DNA from: Heliopora coerulea
Lineage: Eukaryota > Cnidaria > Anthozoa > Scleralcyonacea > Helioporidae
Assembly (NCBI GenBank): GCA_030142905.1
Contig: JASJOG010000254.1
Location: forward strand, 367,560-431,559
Length of the DNA stretch: 64,000 nucleotides
Direction of reading: 5' to 3'
Position numbers and translations under genes: made by a program. Below the pieces are notes generated by a model that had not been told where the DNA came from, ran no database searches, and saw only the letters and a list, made by a program, of their open reading frames with translations. Shown piece by piece: positions 1 through 12,131 of this stretch. Within the stretch, counting starts at the first letter, position 1, and the number at the start of each line of letters is the position of its first letter.

Positions 1-2110
1 CTTTTAAAGCTACCTTTTTCTAAAAAGGTCAGAAAAGTTTTTACCGACCAAGTACAGTGTTTTTGTCAGTGTTAACCTAAGAGGCAATAATCCGTCTAGC
101 GTCGAAAGGGTTTAGTTCTTAAAAGAAATCAATTTATCAAACGGTATTATCCAATTTAGAAGGACGTTATTTTAAAACGAAGACCATTTTCGAGTTGGAG
201 GATAATTTTGATCAGCATACACACCAATCAAAACCTGCCAAAGAGAACCAATCACTTGCATCCTGGTTAAATTTTTAGCCAATAGAAATACGAATCCAAG
301 TCGCGCCAACAACCGTTTAAGCCTTGATAATTTGACCACACTTTCATTCAAGTGCGCGATTTTGGAGGACGAAGATGGTATTATATCAAAGTGGGCTTGT
401 ACCTCAACGAGAAGCGAGCAAAATTCTTCGATACCAACTTGAAGGAAAGATATTTGGTTGGAAGCCTTCCTCGCAGTTTGGAAAGGTATGCATATTTCAC
501 TTTGTTGTTGTTGTATTTCTCGTTTAAATCTTTTGTCATTAGCCGAATCTCTTGTGAGTTGTTTTAACGAGAATACGCCACGAATTTTGCATTGCCGGTT
601 CGTCGTCCGCTTAGCTTCGTTTCTTCGTCGAGCAAACAAATTGATAAATAGATAAGGAAGTGCTTTTGACCATTTTAGAGGTATTTTGATGAATTTTGGG
701 AATCTTTTCCGACAAATTTCTTGGCTGCAGTCGAACTTTCGGACACGTGAGGGCTCTTTCATGTATACCTGTTCAATACACAGAAGGTAAACTGCCGGCG
801 AAAAGCGTTAGGAATAGCTTTTGAATGGTATTGAAGCAATTTTTATAAACTTTTATGAAAATTTTGCGAGAAATACCTGGTTTGAAGTTCGAAGATTCCT
901 TTTCACGTGTGTTCCGTACATAGGTGTTTGGTGAGACGTAGTACAATGTTTACGCGGGTTATGGCGTTTATCTTACGGTGCGAAGGCATTTTTGAACAAA
1001 AAGACAAGTTTTCGTTACAGCGAGACATTTTATTTGTTTCTCCGTTCAAAATTTCTTGTCAAGTCGAATTCTGAAGCCGCTCAGGCCGGTAATGTCAACT
1101 GGGCTGACAAACTGTGAAAACAAGACAATGCTTCTAATTTTAATGCAAACCAGCAAACCTATTTTCACTTCATTAAAATTTTTGAATTTCGAGGCAAAAA
1201 CGAAGCTTGAACATTTTGTCTTCGACCAAATCTCTTGTGAGTTGCTTTAACGAGAATACGCCACGAATTTTGCATTGCCCGTTCGTCTCCCGCTTAGCTT
1301 CGTTTCTTCTTCGAGCAAACAAATAGAAAAAGAGATAAGGAAGCACTTTTGACCCTTTTAGAGGTATTTTGATGAATTTGGGGAAAATTTTCCCGAAAAA
1401 TTTCTAGGCTGCTGGAGGCGAACTTTCGTACACATGAGAACTCTTTCATGTATAGCTGTTCAATACACAGAAGGTGAACTGCTGGAGAAAAGCGTTAGGA
1501 ATAGCTTTTGAATGGTATTGAAGCAATTTTTATAAACTTTCATGAAAATTCTGCAAGAAATTCCTGGTTTGAAGTTCGAAGTTTTCTTTCCACGTGTGTT
1601 CCGTACATAGCTGTTTGGTGCGACAAACTGCAGTGTTTACGCGGGTTATGGCGTTTATCTTACAGTGCGAAGACATTCTTGGACCAAAAGACAAGTTTTC
1701 ATTACAGCGAGACTATTTATTTGTTTTTCCGTTCAAAATTTCTTGTCAAGTCGAATTCTGAAGCCGCTCGGGCCGGTAATGTCAACTGGGCTGAGAAACA
1801 ATCTGTGAAAACGAGACAGTGCTTCCAATTTTATGCTCATTAAAAGTTTTGACCTTCGAAACAAAAAGGAAGCTTGAACATTTTGTCTTCGGCAAAATCT
1901 CTTGTGAGTTGTTTTCACGAGAATACGCCACGAATTTTGCATTGCCGGTTGATCTCCCGCTTTGCTTCGTTTCTTCTGCGAGCAAACAAATGGAAAAAGA
2001 GATAAGGAATTGCTTTTGACCCTTTTAGAGGTATTTTGATGAATTTGGGGAAAATTTTCGCGAAAAATTTCTAGGCTGCTTGAGACGAACTTTCGTACAC
2101 GTGAGAACTC
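1..2110. repeat. 0.68-kb tandem repeat, three diverged copies
   Basis: A block of about 680 bp recurs three times. The landmark 'cttgtgagttg' lies at 551, 1234 and 1911 (spacing 683 and 677). A second landmark, 'ctctttcatgtat', lies at 754 and 1441. Each copy carries the segment 'acgagaatacgccacgaat' followed by a run ending 'gataaggaag'. The third copy stops near 2105 and is the most diverged at its end. A 196-codon minus-strand open frame (172-762) lies mostly in the first copy, is not preserved in the other copies and resembles no protein I know, so I do not call it a gene. Confidence 0.8.
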
Positions 2111-2454
2111 ATGTTAGACAACGCTTCTAATTTTCCTGCAAACCAGCAAACTTGCTTGCAAACCTCATTAAAATTTTCGACCTTCGAGGCAAAGAGAAAT
2201 CTTGAACATTTCTAACGGCAGAATTTGGAGAATTTGTCGCCAGATTTTCGTCACTTCTTTTACTTCGTGTTCTAAAACAACAAGGAAGCAAAGTTTACGG
2301 AACTAAAAACAGTTCGACTGGATGATCTAATACCAGACATTTTGGCGCCTTGAGATTTTACAGAATTTTCGCTCCTGCTAGCCAGGGGGAATAGTGTTAA
2401 TCTACTGATTCTACTGTCCTGAATAAATCTCCGTAATTCTGATTAAATATCAGG

Positions 2455-2650
2455 CATAATCAGTGACGGCGGAGCCGGGGGGGGCTGCGGGGGTTGTAGC
2501 CATCCCACTTTTTTCCAAATGTAATGTTGAAACAACTACGCTTTAAAACACTTGTTGTGAAATTTCCCGGAGAAGCATACAAAATGCTGTATTTTTATCT
2601 CAAGCCCCCCCCCCCCCCCACACGTAATTCCGCTCCGCCGTTCCTGCATA
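2455..2650. mobile_element. Short MITE-like element with imperfect terminal inverted repeats
   Basis: The left end (from 2458) reads about 'cagtgacggcggagc' and the right end (to about 2650) holds its imperfect inverse 'gctccgccgttcctg'. A poly-G run lies just inside the left end and a poly-C run inside the right end. There is no coding capacity. A different element with the same G-run/C-run layout lies at 47695-47981. Confidence 0.5.
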
Positions 2651-3123
2651 ATCCCTCTTCGCAATGCTAGTGGTACCAACACAATATTTTACCTCATTTT
2701 CAGGTGGATTATCTTCATGTTTGAATGAAAGTAAAAAGGGTTCTCCCAAATTACACTGATTTCTAGAATTTTTTTCACTGATTTCGATAGAAAGTAATGT
2801 TTTCTCTTTTTTTTTTTATTGGTCAATCACTTCCATCAATAGTTGATGATACCGGTGCTTGATAGTTGCACATAGAACAAAAATAGCAATTGCCTAACCC
2901 CTTCACCAGCTGTTGGTGGCACTGGTGTTCATAACATTGTACTGTTTACAGTCTAAATCAAAAAATATTGAATATTAAAGTTCACAACAATATTTTACTA
3001 TCTATGGTTCATATTAATAGGATAACCAACAGCTGAATTTATGCAAATGGTTACTGTACTGTTTGCAGTCTAAATCAATAAATATCGAATATCAAAATAA
3101 GAAAGAAAATCATCATTATTTTG

Positions 3124-3300
3124 ATATTTAGTTGACCAGGTTCTTATTTTAGGCTACAAAGTGTTGATGACCTGTGAATGAAGTGCCAAGGTGAGGAGTG
3201 AAGTGGAAACGGCCGATTCACTTTGCCCCTTAGCTTAGCACTTTGTGCATAAGTCATCAGCATCTTGTAACCCAGAATGAGAACCTGGCCAACTAAATAT
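3124..3300. mobile_element. Palindromic MITE, copy 1
   Basis: A 177-bp element with terminal inverted repeats of about 48 bp. The left end reads 'atatttagttgaccaggttc' and the right end is its near-inverse, ending 'gagaacctggccaacta'. It has no open frame of note. A second copy lies at 3498-3672. The intervening and flanking DNA repeats the motif 'caccagctgttggtg' (about 2905, 3390, 3761 and 3899), so the whole 2.8-3.95 kb stretch looks like duplicated repeat DNA. Confidence 0.7.
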
Positions 3301-3497
3301 CCCAATAATGTGGATTTCATTCATATTTTTAAGCTTTTTTAATGGATCAACTCCACATAGAACTATTTGCAATTGGTTAATGCTTCCACCAGCTGTTGGT
3401 GACACTGGTGCTTAGCAGTCTAAGTTAGAGGACAGATACTTGGTGAAAAATACTTCAGCTAAAAATGCATCAATAAGAAAGAATTCATTGTTTTGAC

Positions 3498-3672
3498 ATT
3501 CAGTAGACTAGGTTCTTATTTTAGGTTACAAAGTACTAATAACCTGTGAATGAAGTGCCAAGGTGAGGAGTGAAGTGAAAATGGCCAATTCACTTTGCCT
3601 CTTAGTTTGACACTTTGTGCATAAGTCATCAGCACCTTGTAACCCAGAATAAGAACCTGACCTACTAAATAT
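3498..3672. mobile_element. Palindromic MITE, copy 2
   Basis: This is the second copy of the element at 3124-3300, in the same orientation about 374 bp downstream. It has the same inverted ends and the same 'ccaaggtgaggagtgaagtg' core. The minus-strand open frames across it are by-products of the repeat. Confidence 0.7.
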
Positions 3673-3949
3673 CTTAATATGAATTTCATTCTTATCTTTA
3701 AGCTTTTTAATGGCAGGATTAACTCCAGAGAGTACAAGTTGCAATAGGTTGATTCTTCCACCAGCTGTTGGTCAAATTCCTCTTCTAGCAGTTTAGGATA
3801 GAATAGATTGCAATGGTTTAATGCTTGCATTAGGTGTTGGATATGCTCATACTTGGTCATCTCATTTGTAACTATTTACCATAAGTTCATCTTTTTACCA
3901 CCTGTTGGTGACTCAATCCAAAATGATGCATGTCTGCTCAACTAGGGAA

Positions 3950-6000
3950 GTCATAATATGACAATAATTATGTGCTTGACTCAACTTAAAGCAAAAAAAA
4001 ATTATCAGTTATTAATATTGAAACTGGCAACTGTTATGGGAGAACCCTGTATATTTATCATGGATTACTGGATAATAAATGACATCTACTTGCTGGATTA
4101 AATTGTATTTGGATTATGGATCGAGGAATATATTTTCACATCTGATGGATGGAGTTGGAGCTCAGGATTGATGCTTTCAACATTTTATGACAAGCAAAGT
4201 GGAACCAAAAGGTCAAAGTTCAATCAAAAGGTTAGAATCCTGGTGGCAAATTAATATTTAAGGCGTGATGGTTTAGAGTAGAATGGCTAGGGTAGAGCAG
4301 TCAGGCAGGACAAGAAAAGTTATACCAGATATGTGATGGGATCAACTCCTTCCATAACTGGTATACCCTTTCTTGGGATAGGTAACTGGGTACAATTGTA
4401 CCCATCATCTCCTGGTGGAAATCAACAGACTTGGTGGAATTCGTCCTTCACTGGATACAATCTTGAGGGTAGGTTGTCTTCTGGTGAAGACAATTGATCT
4501 ACTTATTTAGTTAATTTATATATTATCAAAAGGAGAAATTAAGAAATTGAGGCCCAGTTTAAGGTTCGTATTCTTCATTAAGCTATTTTATTAAGGCTCT
4601 GCTGCAGCAATCACAAAGAAATAAAAAGTACAATTATGAAAAGTACAATTAAACCATGTGATGGTGATGATAATGTTGACACTTTCTGAACATCAAGAAG
4701 CATGAATACAAATGTTTTTTAAGTACATGCCAATCATTTGCAGCTAGATGCTGATTTACGAACAAATCACCAAGCATTTCTCTGTGGTCATAGGTGTGCT
4801 AGCAGAAAATCTCATTTAGATGTGTGGAGGTACTAAGTAAACAAAAAGAACTCATAATTGGCCAGTACAAAATGGTTAATTGGCAAGAACTAAATTGCAA
4901 ATTTCTGAATATTTCAATCTGAATAAGTGATAAGGTATTTATGCAAAGTGATAGTATATTTTCAAGAAATTAAATTTAATTTACTGTAATTGTTGTGTGT
5001 ATGGCTCTGTCTACCATAACTTTGGAGATCTACTGCAACTCTTGGAACTTCTCATCAATCATCTCGTTTGGATTCCAGGTGCGTTCTTAATACATTTTTC
5101 TTAGTGAACAGGCTGGAAACTTTATCAGATAGACAGGGTTTAATAATTATTTAGGGTAACAGGAACAAAACTAGCCAAGTTACTGAAGGAAATGGGATTC
5201 ATTTCTTGGTGATGTGCTTGGAAAGTGTTCCTTGTAATTTTGTTGGCAGGCCACCAGGATGGTAGATCATCCCTATGAGTTTTGCTGTCATGTGAAGGGA
5301 TCGACAGAACTTTACATGGTGGCTTAATTCATGAGTTGATCTTCGGTAGTTTAGACATAACTTAATATGTAGCTAGTTGTGGGTGTGTCCTTCCCATCCC
5401 CAACAGGTATACAATCATGTATTACCTAAAAATTTAGAAAATCAAACTTGTCCTCGATCCTGAGACTTGTTTTACATTGTCACTACAAAGCAAAACATGT
5501 TGATGGTTCCTGAGGATTAGTAGATAAATTGCAGCTTCTGCTAGGGCGTTCGGTCATTTATACATAGTAGTTGCTAGGATGTTTCATTATCTATGCACTT
5601 CACACAATAAGGCATTTGGTTAGGAGTAGCTGAACTACAATAATATTAGTACTGATAATTAAATTATTGCATTAATTTGTGACAATTTCAATAAATAAAC
5701 TTGGAGAAATTGGTTTTTTGGTGACCTCGAATCTTTTCTAACTACTTATACTTATGTAAATTATTTGCTATTAAAAGAATAAATGAACCCAAAAAAATAC
5801 ATGTGTGTCATTTTATTTCTGTTTCATTCTGAAAAAGTAATATAGTTCAGATTCATGTAATTAAAGAAATTCATGGCCATCATAGACATAGAAGCATCTT
5901 TAGACTCCTCGTAGTTTTTATGATGTAACTAATGGTAAAATACATTTGTTGTATATAGTTAGTATTAAACCCTTGAACAAAACTAAAGTACAGAAAAACA
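3950..6000. other. Gene-free stretch, nothing recognised
   Basis: AT-rich DNA with no open frame that looks coding, no splice-compatible exon I could recognise and no clear RNA gene. Promoter or UTR sequence for the unidentified gene ending at 8421 could lie here, but nothing supports it. Confidence 0.4.
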
Positions 6001-6019
6001 AATCTGGGTGAATTTTCTG

Positions 6020-6750
6020 GTAATTTGTGGCTTGCATGGAATCTTTGGTATATTTTATCCCTTCTGAGGATATAACAACCAAAATAACACCATAATTGTC
6101 CTTTACATTCATATCATGTGGCAAAACTAGGGCTCTTGCCTGCCAATAACAATGAAATTGGCAGGTTATTTTGGGCGTTTCTATACCCTTTTGAGGATGA
6201 CATACTAAAACAAAACCAAAAAATATTTTGTCTATGTTCATATATCATTTAACAAAACTGGAAGTTTTGCCTGCCAAGATATTAGTAAAATTGGCAGATT
6301 ATTTTTGGCATTTCTATACCCTTTTGAGGATGACATACTAAAACAAAGCCAAAAAATATTTTGTCCATGTTCATATATCATTTAACAAAACTGGAAGTTT
6401 TGCCTGCCAAGATATTAGTAAAATTGGCAGATTATTTTCAGCATTTCAATACCCTCCTGAGGATGACATACTAAAACAAAACCAAAAAATATTTTGTCCA
6501 TGTTCATATATCATTTACCAAAACTGGAAGTTTTGCCTGCCAAGATATTAGTAAAATTGGCAGATTATTTTCAGCATTTCAATACCCTCCTGAGGATGAC
6601 ATACTAAAACAAAACCAAAATATTTTGTCTATGTTCATATATCATTTGGCAAAATGGGAAGTTTTGCCTGCCAAAAACAATGAATTGGCAGATTATTTTC
6701 GGCATTTCTATACCCTTTTGAGGATGACATACCAAAACAGCACCAAAGTG
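6020..6750. repeat. Tandem repeat, about 131-bp unit, five to six copies
   Basis: The segment 'gaggatgacatactaaaac' recurs at about 6194, 6325, 6460 and 6592, and with changes at about 6720. A more diverged first unit begins near 6060. Each unit also contains 'ttttgcctgccaagatatt' and an 'attggcagattatttt' segment. The middle copies are nearly identical, which suggests recent expansion. Open frames on the minus strand follow the repeat and are not genes. Confidence 0.85.
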
Positions 6751-7625
6751 TGTCCTTGTAGGAACTAAAGAGTTACTGGGATCAATTCCCAGTACACACT
6801 GTGTTGTCTGTTGTAAATATTTCAAAGTATTCAGGGCACAAAATAATGATCAGACATCACAGTTGTCTGGATGGTCATTTAATGGCCAAATAAGGTTAGA
6901 CTACAAGAATTTCATCTTCTTCTGTTAAGAGACCATATATTTGTTACACTTTAGGGAAGTGTGAGTTGAACAGCTTTTCCTAATGGTAAGATGGTGGATC
7001 ATTGACATTTACAAAAGATAATGGCACTTGAAGGTGGCAATGTCATTTGTTAGTGGGTGATGGAAGTTGAAGGTGGATAATGGCAATTGACTGATTATCA
7101 GTGATGATGGCACAATGTGATGGCAGTTGATGATGGATGCTATACAGTGTTGTATGTTGACTTACAACTACGCATAATGATTACTTTCCCAATTGTCGGA
7201 TGTAGGACATGAAATTATTGCCTTTTCGCTTCGAAAATCCGCGAACGACAATGTACGAATGGTAGACGGGATTTCCCGACTACAAGAACTTTGTCATAGC
7301 AATAAAGCTGAAAAACCAAAATGGCGTTTCACGTCGTTTCACTACTACAGTTCTTTTAAGAACTAAACTATCCAACAGTCTTTGGTAAATGTGTATACCT
7401 CTTTATAGCGTATATTACTCTTCATCTTCTCCTACTTTATCTTAAATTACCAATCACCATGGTATCTACGCATTTAAAAACTGTGTTCAAATTTGTTACC
7501 ACGACAAAATCGCTGTTTTATTATTTGAAGATACTATAATTATAAAATATACTAGACAGTTCATTACTACAAACTTTTTTTGCATTATTTAGCCACTTTG
7601 ATGCAATGGTACATTTATGTATTGT

Positions 7626-7626
<1 letters not shown>

Positions 7627-7670
<44 letters not shown>
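7627..7670 (+). repeat. (CAA)n microsatellite
   Basis: An uninterrupted run of about 14-15 CAA units, following a GC-richer patch (7195-7330) that could be a 5' region of an unidentified gene. Confidence 0.9.
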
Positions 7671-8009
7671 GTTGTTTTACGGGCGTTTTCCCTGCTTAGG
7701 CAGGGGTTGGCCGGGAGCTCTACACAGCAGACACTCATGCATTGAATATTTTCATTCAGTTATTCTTTGAATTTCATAATTTCATTCTAAAATAAATTGT
7801 ATTGCATTTTGCTACCATAGTGATTCTCTTTGATTGAAGACACTGTGTATAAAAGGTAGCTTTAGAAGGCAATAGCTTTGTAAGTACATGCATATTGTCA
7901 TGAATGTCTTGAAACAACTAGACAGATAAACCTTTGTCTTCAGGGGTTGTTGCTACTACATTTTTGTAGGTAAATTTATTCAGTCAAGAAATGTCTTTGG
8001 TTAAAATAG

Positions 8010-8421
8010 GATCTGGTCAAAAGTTCATGTGAACGTGGAATTGTGGCGAGACATCAAGCAAAGGCTGGCAGATAATGACATTCACCTTGGCCGTTATTGC
8101 ATAGAAACATTGGTTGAGCACTGCACTGTGGAGGGTGCTGTTAATTCTTATCTGGAGAGGCAAGTATTCAAGGTAGATGAATACATCCAACCTGCTCGTC
8201 TGGCCATTCACAGAATGTCAGTACTGCAATACCTTGAATCACTTGATGCCACTTATGATAGGGCCATTACGCATCTAACCAGAATGGGTGCAATGCATGG
8301 GCATTGCACAAGTATTGCGATCACCCAGGAAATGAAAAAGGTAATGGGTGATCTCAAGTCACTGCTGGGCTATTCAGTCCACAAAACACCCTATACCCAC
8401 CACTCAGACCCATGCACATGA
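8010..8421 (+). CDS. Terminal exon of an unidentified gene (partial)
   Basis: An open frame of about 137 codons begins directly after a splice-acceptor-like 'aaaatag' (8003-8009). An in-frame TAA lies just upstream of that acceptor, and there is no in-frame ATG near the start, so this looks like a 3' exon and not a whole gene. It ends at TGA 8419-8421. An AATAAA signal lies 230 bp downstream (8650-8655), as expected for a last exon. The peptide is mostly helical and polar, with a leucine/aspartate-rich stretch containing 'LWRDIKQRLAD' and 'LQYLESLDATYDRA'. I see no signal peptide, membrane segment or catalytic motif. I do not recognise the family. Upstream exons were not found; the GC-richer patch at 7195-7330 is a possible 5' end. 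A relic of a mobile element is an alternative. Confidence 0.45.
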
Positions 8422-8649
8422 TGGAAAAATGAAGTGAGGAGACCCATTTAATGCCATATTTGAAAGCATCACCTGCAGTGATTCAGGCAATGAAGGTTGT
8501 ATCAGCAGGAACTATTATGGCTCTGGATAAAACTCTACAGATAGAAAGGTATCAGATATGGATACAGCAGTTGATGTCAAACTTATAAGTAGCAGTAGAT
8601 GGTGAGACAGGATGGATGCCCCACTTTGCTACCTACATCTCTTGTTCTC

Positions 8650-8655
8650 AATAAA
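8650..8655 (+). terminator. Poly(A) signal AATAAA
   Basis: Canonical hexamer 229 bp after the stop codon of the unidentified exon at 8010-8421. Confidence 0.45.
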
Positions 8656-9536
8656 AGTAAAATCTGCCCTTGCCCATTCTTCTGATAGCTGACTAAGAAT
8701 AATGCACTGCAGTTAAATTTTTTTGTAGGTGCAAGGTTTGTTTTGGTTTGTTTAGAATTTATGCCATTAATGGTAGACTTGTTTGTGTCCTCATGTAGGA
8801 AATCAACATAATTATAAGCTCACCTTTGTGTGAGCCTTGCACCTTCAGAAGTTGTGATAGCTTTCATTAAATAAGCTGAGTTCCTCATCCTGTTGAACTC
8901 ATTTAACCCTTTAGCCCCTAATTATATGAAACTGTACAATTTAATATGTGCTAGATGGATAAAAAGATTTCAATGGATTTTTAAAAATATTATGGATTGA
9001 ATAGCTTAAAATTAGTTTATAATCTGGAATCTAAAGATTTAACATCATTTATTTGGAATTAAGTTTCTCAATAAGTAAAGGTGTCACTGCTGTCAGAGTG
9101 TGACATGTCATGTTTTAGCAGAACAAATACCTTTGTTTTTATATTGGTGTTTCTTAAAATTTATTATTTTTTATTCATTTGTTAGATCTATATTCAAGAC
9201 CATGTGGTCTGGTGAAGATAACTTAAAGGCTCTTAAGAAAAATTTAAAACACAACAAATAACGTATAAACAATTATATTGCTGTTTGCTATGGAGTTGCA
9301 TTTTTTTTATACTACTAAGCAAAACTGTCTTGTCACTTACAAACTAAAAAAGTTTTCCTAATTTGGATAGCTGCTTGTGAACTTCCAATAAACCCTTTCA
9401 ACTTTTAAACAATAGGACAGCAGTTGTCTTGTTTAGAAAGTGGTGAAATGGAATAAGACACCATTGCTTTCTCAATAAAGTTCTCAAAGCCCCACACAAC
9501 TAAAGGTTGAAAATATACAAAGAAATGTCACAAACA

Positions 9537-11846
9537 CTAGCACTTTGAATTGTGACCATCTGTATTATCAGTCTCATGGCCCGAACCATCCATGTTTTCC
9601 TCCACAATGTGCTGAATGTCTGTTGGTACTTTTTCAGAAAGTTCTTTATTTCTTCTTGCAATTTCTAAGCTGTAAGGATGAACTGGTAGAATTCCAGCCT
9701 AAATAATTTCAAAATAATTGATATGCTACAGTAATGAAGGCTTTGTAATATTAGTCAACCTGAAAAACAGGATAGTCTAGAGATGTTACTGAGCAGACTT
9801 TTTAAAAAAAATTAATGTATTAAACAAGAATCCTGCTTAGACTTTGGTAAATGGGGTATAATGTGAAAATGCTGAAAGATAGGAAAATGTCTGAATGTGA
9901 CAGCAGAAATACTATTGTTTTGAGCAAAGATCCTTCAAGAAATGGGTATTTTTGTTTTCAAATTTCATAGTTTACCAATCTTTTGGGTTCTTATACTCTT
10001 TTTACCCCTTTGCATCTGGCTCTTCCTCCTGTACATAATAAAATTATCAGGTGTAATCCAGAATAGGATAATAAAGGCTGTTTCATTAAGAAATGGATTA
10101 AGGTATTGTTTAATAAGGCTTTTGGTCAAAATAGTGCAACAGACAATATTAATGGCACCAGTTTATTAGGTACTAGTGTATTAGTTCAAAGATGTTATTC
10201 AATTGTAAAACTTCAACAGTGTAGCTGTTTTCATAATTTTTAACCATCAGTGTATCTTGAGCAGTTGCTAAGCAATGGGCAAATGAACATGAAGAAACTA
10301 TTTGAACGTAACAATTATTACTTGCTGGTCCAGATATTTTTGCCGAAGGTTTGTCATTTGGTTTCAGTGTTTCTAATGACTGGAGTTTGCCTATTTTGTG
10401 TATTAACAAGATCAATATCTGTTCCATGACATTTGAGATGTTTTTACTTCCATCTTTAGGTATAGTGAGTAGCAGCTTCCAAAATGTTGTGCAATCAGAA
10501 TCAACCAGGTACAAGACTGGAGAAACTTCAAACAGTTGTAACTGAATAATTAGCTCCAGGTATCTTTGGATGTCTACACAAGTTGGTTTGCATTGATTTC
10601 ATCCTGTTTGATTTTTCACAACCAGATGATTAAGCAGCCTAAGAAATGTGCATTCAAACATTGCAAACAGTATAAAAATAGTCAATTTAATATTTCTTAC
10701 CAGTCCAAGAAGAACTGCCACTGATCTCTTGGGCTCAGCTCCATGAGCCAACCAATACCTAATTTGCAAACATGAAGAATCACTCAGGAATGCATTTTTT
10801 ATCAATTCAGGATACTCCCAAGGGGGCATTGAATTTTCACCCTGAATACACAGGAGATAGCAAGAGATCATTTCACACTCCAGTTGAACTAGAAATGTAT
10901 GATTTTATCTGCAGGTCAGTGTACAGCAAATGTGCCCTCACCTTTAATGGTCATCAATCACAAGGCAGTAAAAAGGATGTTAGTCAAAAGCTCTTTATTC
11001 CAAAATAATATCTTAGTGAGATGGGTCCCAAACCCACTAGTTTTCAACATTTACCCTGCCATATATCATACATGCAACGGAATATGTGGGCTCAGGGTTT
11101 CAATATATAAAAGAATTGTTCTGTACTTACTTTATTCTGTCAATATTTAAGCTTACAATCTTTTCATTATGTTCATTTGGCATGGGATCATAGACACCGA
11201 GCTGGAAAGAAAGAAAACATTGGTGTATGATTGTGTAATGTATCACAAATATGGGACTATAAGATTTTCTATCTTTGGGAGCTCATAATTCAAATATCAT
11301 CAAAGCCATTTCTGAGCAAATGGATAGTTCTGGACAGGAGTAATTGGAGGAAAATCATAAGTGACTAAGTTCAGGGACGTATTAGATAATGACTGATCAG
11401 AAATATTGCGTAGGACATCCGTGAACCCTCCAATTTTCCCCTGTAGCCCAAATACTAGGAAAAAAACGTATTTGCCAATGAGGTATTCTATCTTCACATA
11501 TTTATACGAAATTCACATGTTGACGTGGAATCTGCAGTTTTCGAAGTAATAAATTCTAGCTGGCATATCCAGATATTTTTTAAAACTAAAAAGAATCTCA
11601 GATAGTCTGATTCTACAAAATTAGCAAAATCTTATTTTTGTATTCTGGTCAATAGTCTCCAAGAAATCATTGATTATATGACAGCTAAGCTTCGTATAAA
11701 ATACAAAATTTCACGCTTACCTGTTCATATATGTGTCTATTACGGGCAGCTCGTCTTTTTCCAGCGACTATATGAAAAAATGGCCTATTCGGGCAACCGT
11801 GCAGAGCTAAACGTAGAACTACAGAAGCCTTCCGAGCTTTCGCCAT
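9537..11846 (-). CDS. MRPS16: Mitochondrial small ribosomal subunit protein bS16m (MRPS16)
   Basis: Structural protein of the mitochondrial ribosome small subunit, in the bacterial S16 family. I rebuilt four exons: 11846-11721, 11201-11131, 10758-10701 and 9698-9537. All have GT/AG borders, phases agree, and the total is 417 bp or 138 aa, against about 137 aa for the human protein. The S16 core is clear: '[19 protein letters not shown]' near residues 9-27, then 'GVYDPMPNE', '[22 protein letters not shown]' split over exons 2-3, and '[15 protein letters not shown]' at the start of exon 4. The last 30 or so residues are acidic and poorly conserved. The start is the first ATG of the open frame. 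The gene is head-to-head with MKKS, 285 bp away. All residues expected of a working protein seem present. Confidence 0.93.
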
Positions 11847-12131
11847 GATACCCATCCGGGGGGGTAATACACTTGATTTTTCAAAATGGCTCGATTTAAT
11901 TATTTCACGGAAATGTTGTGCTATCTTTACCTTTAAGTTTCGTACGTCAAAGTTGTTTAACTTTCCAAGAATTAATTAAAATTAAATAGCTATTAAATAA
12001 TCGTTTCTTTTAATGCAAAGACAGTTTTTTTATTATTTTATTTACACGAGTTGTCAAAAGCTCAGAAATACTCGGAATCGAAGTAAAAATTTGTGGGGAA
12101 TTTAGGTGCGCATCAAAGTCAAATTCCATGA
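11847..12131. promoter_or_regulatory. Shared 5' region of MRPS16 and MKKS (inferred bidirectional promoter)
   Basis: Only 285 bp separate the two divergent start codons, so both promoters and 5' UTRs must lie here or overlap the genes. There is a short G-run near 11856. I see no TATA box that I would trust. The call rests on gene layout. Confidence 0.5.

Noticed and set aside
172..762. 196-aa minus-strand frame
   Set aside because: Lies in a tandem repeat, is broken in the other copies and shows no recognised domain.
6020..6750. CRISPR-like array
   Set aside because: The units are 131-bp direct tandem copies without unique spacers, and the DNA is eukaryotic.
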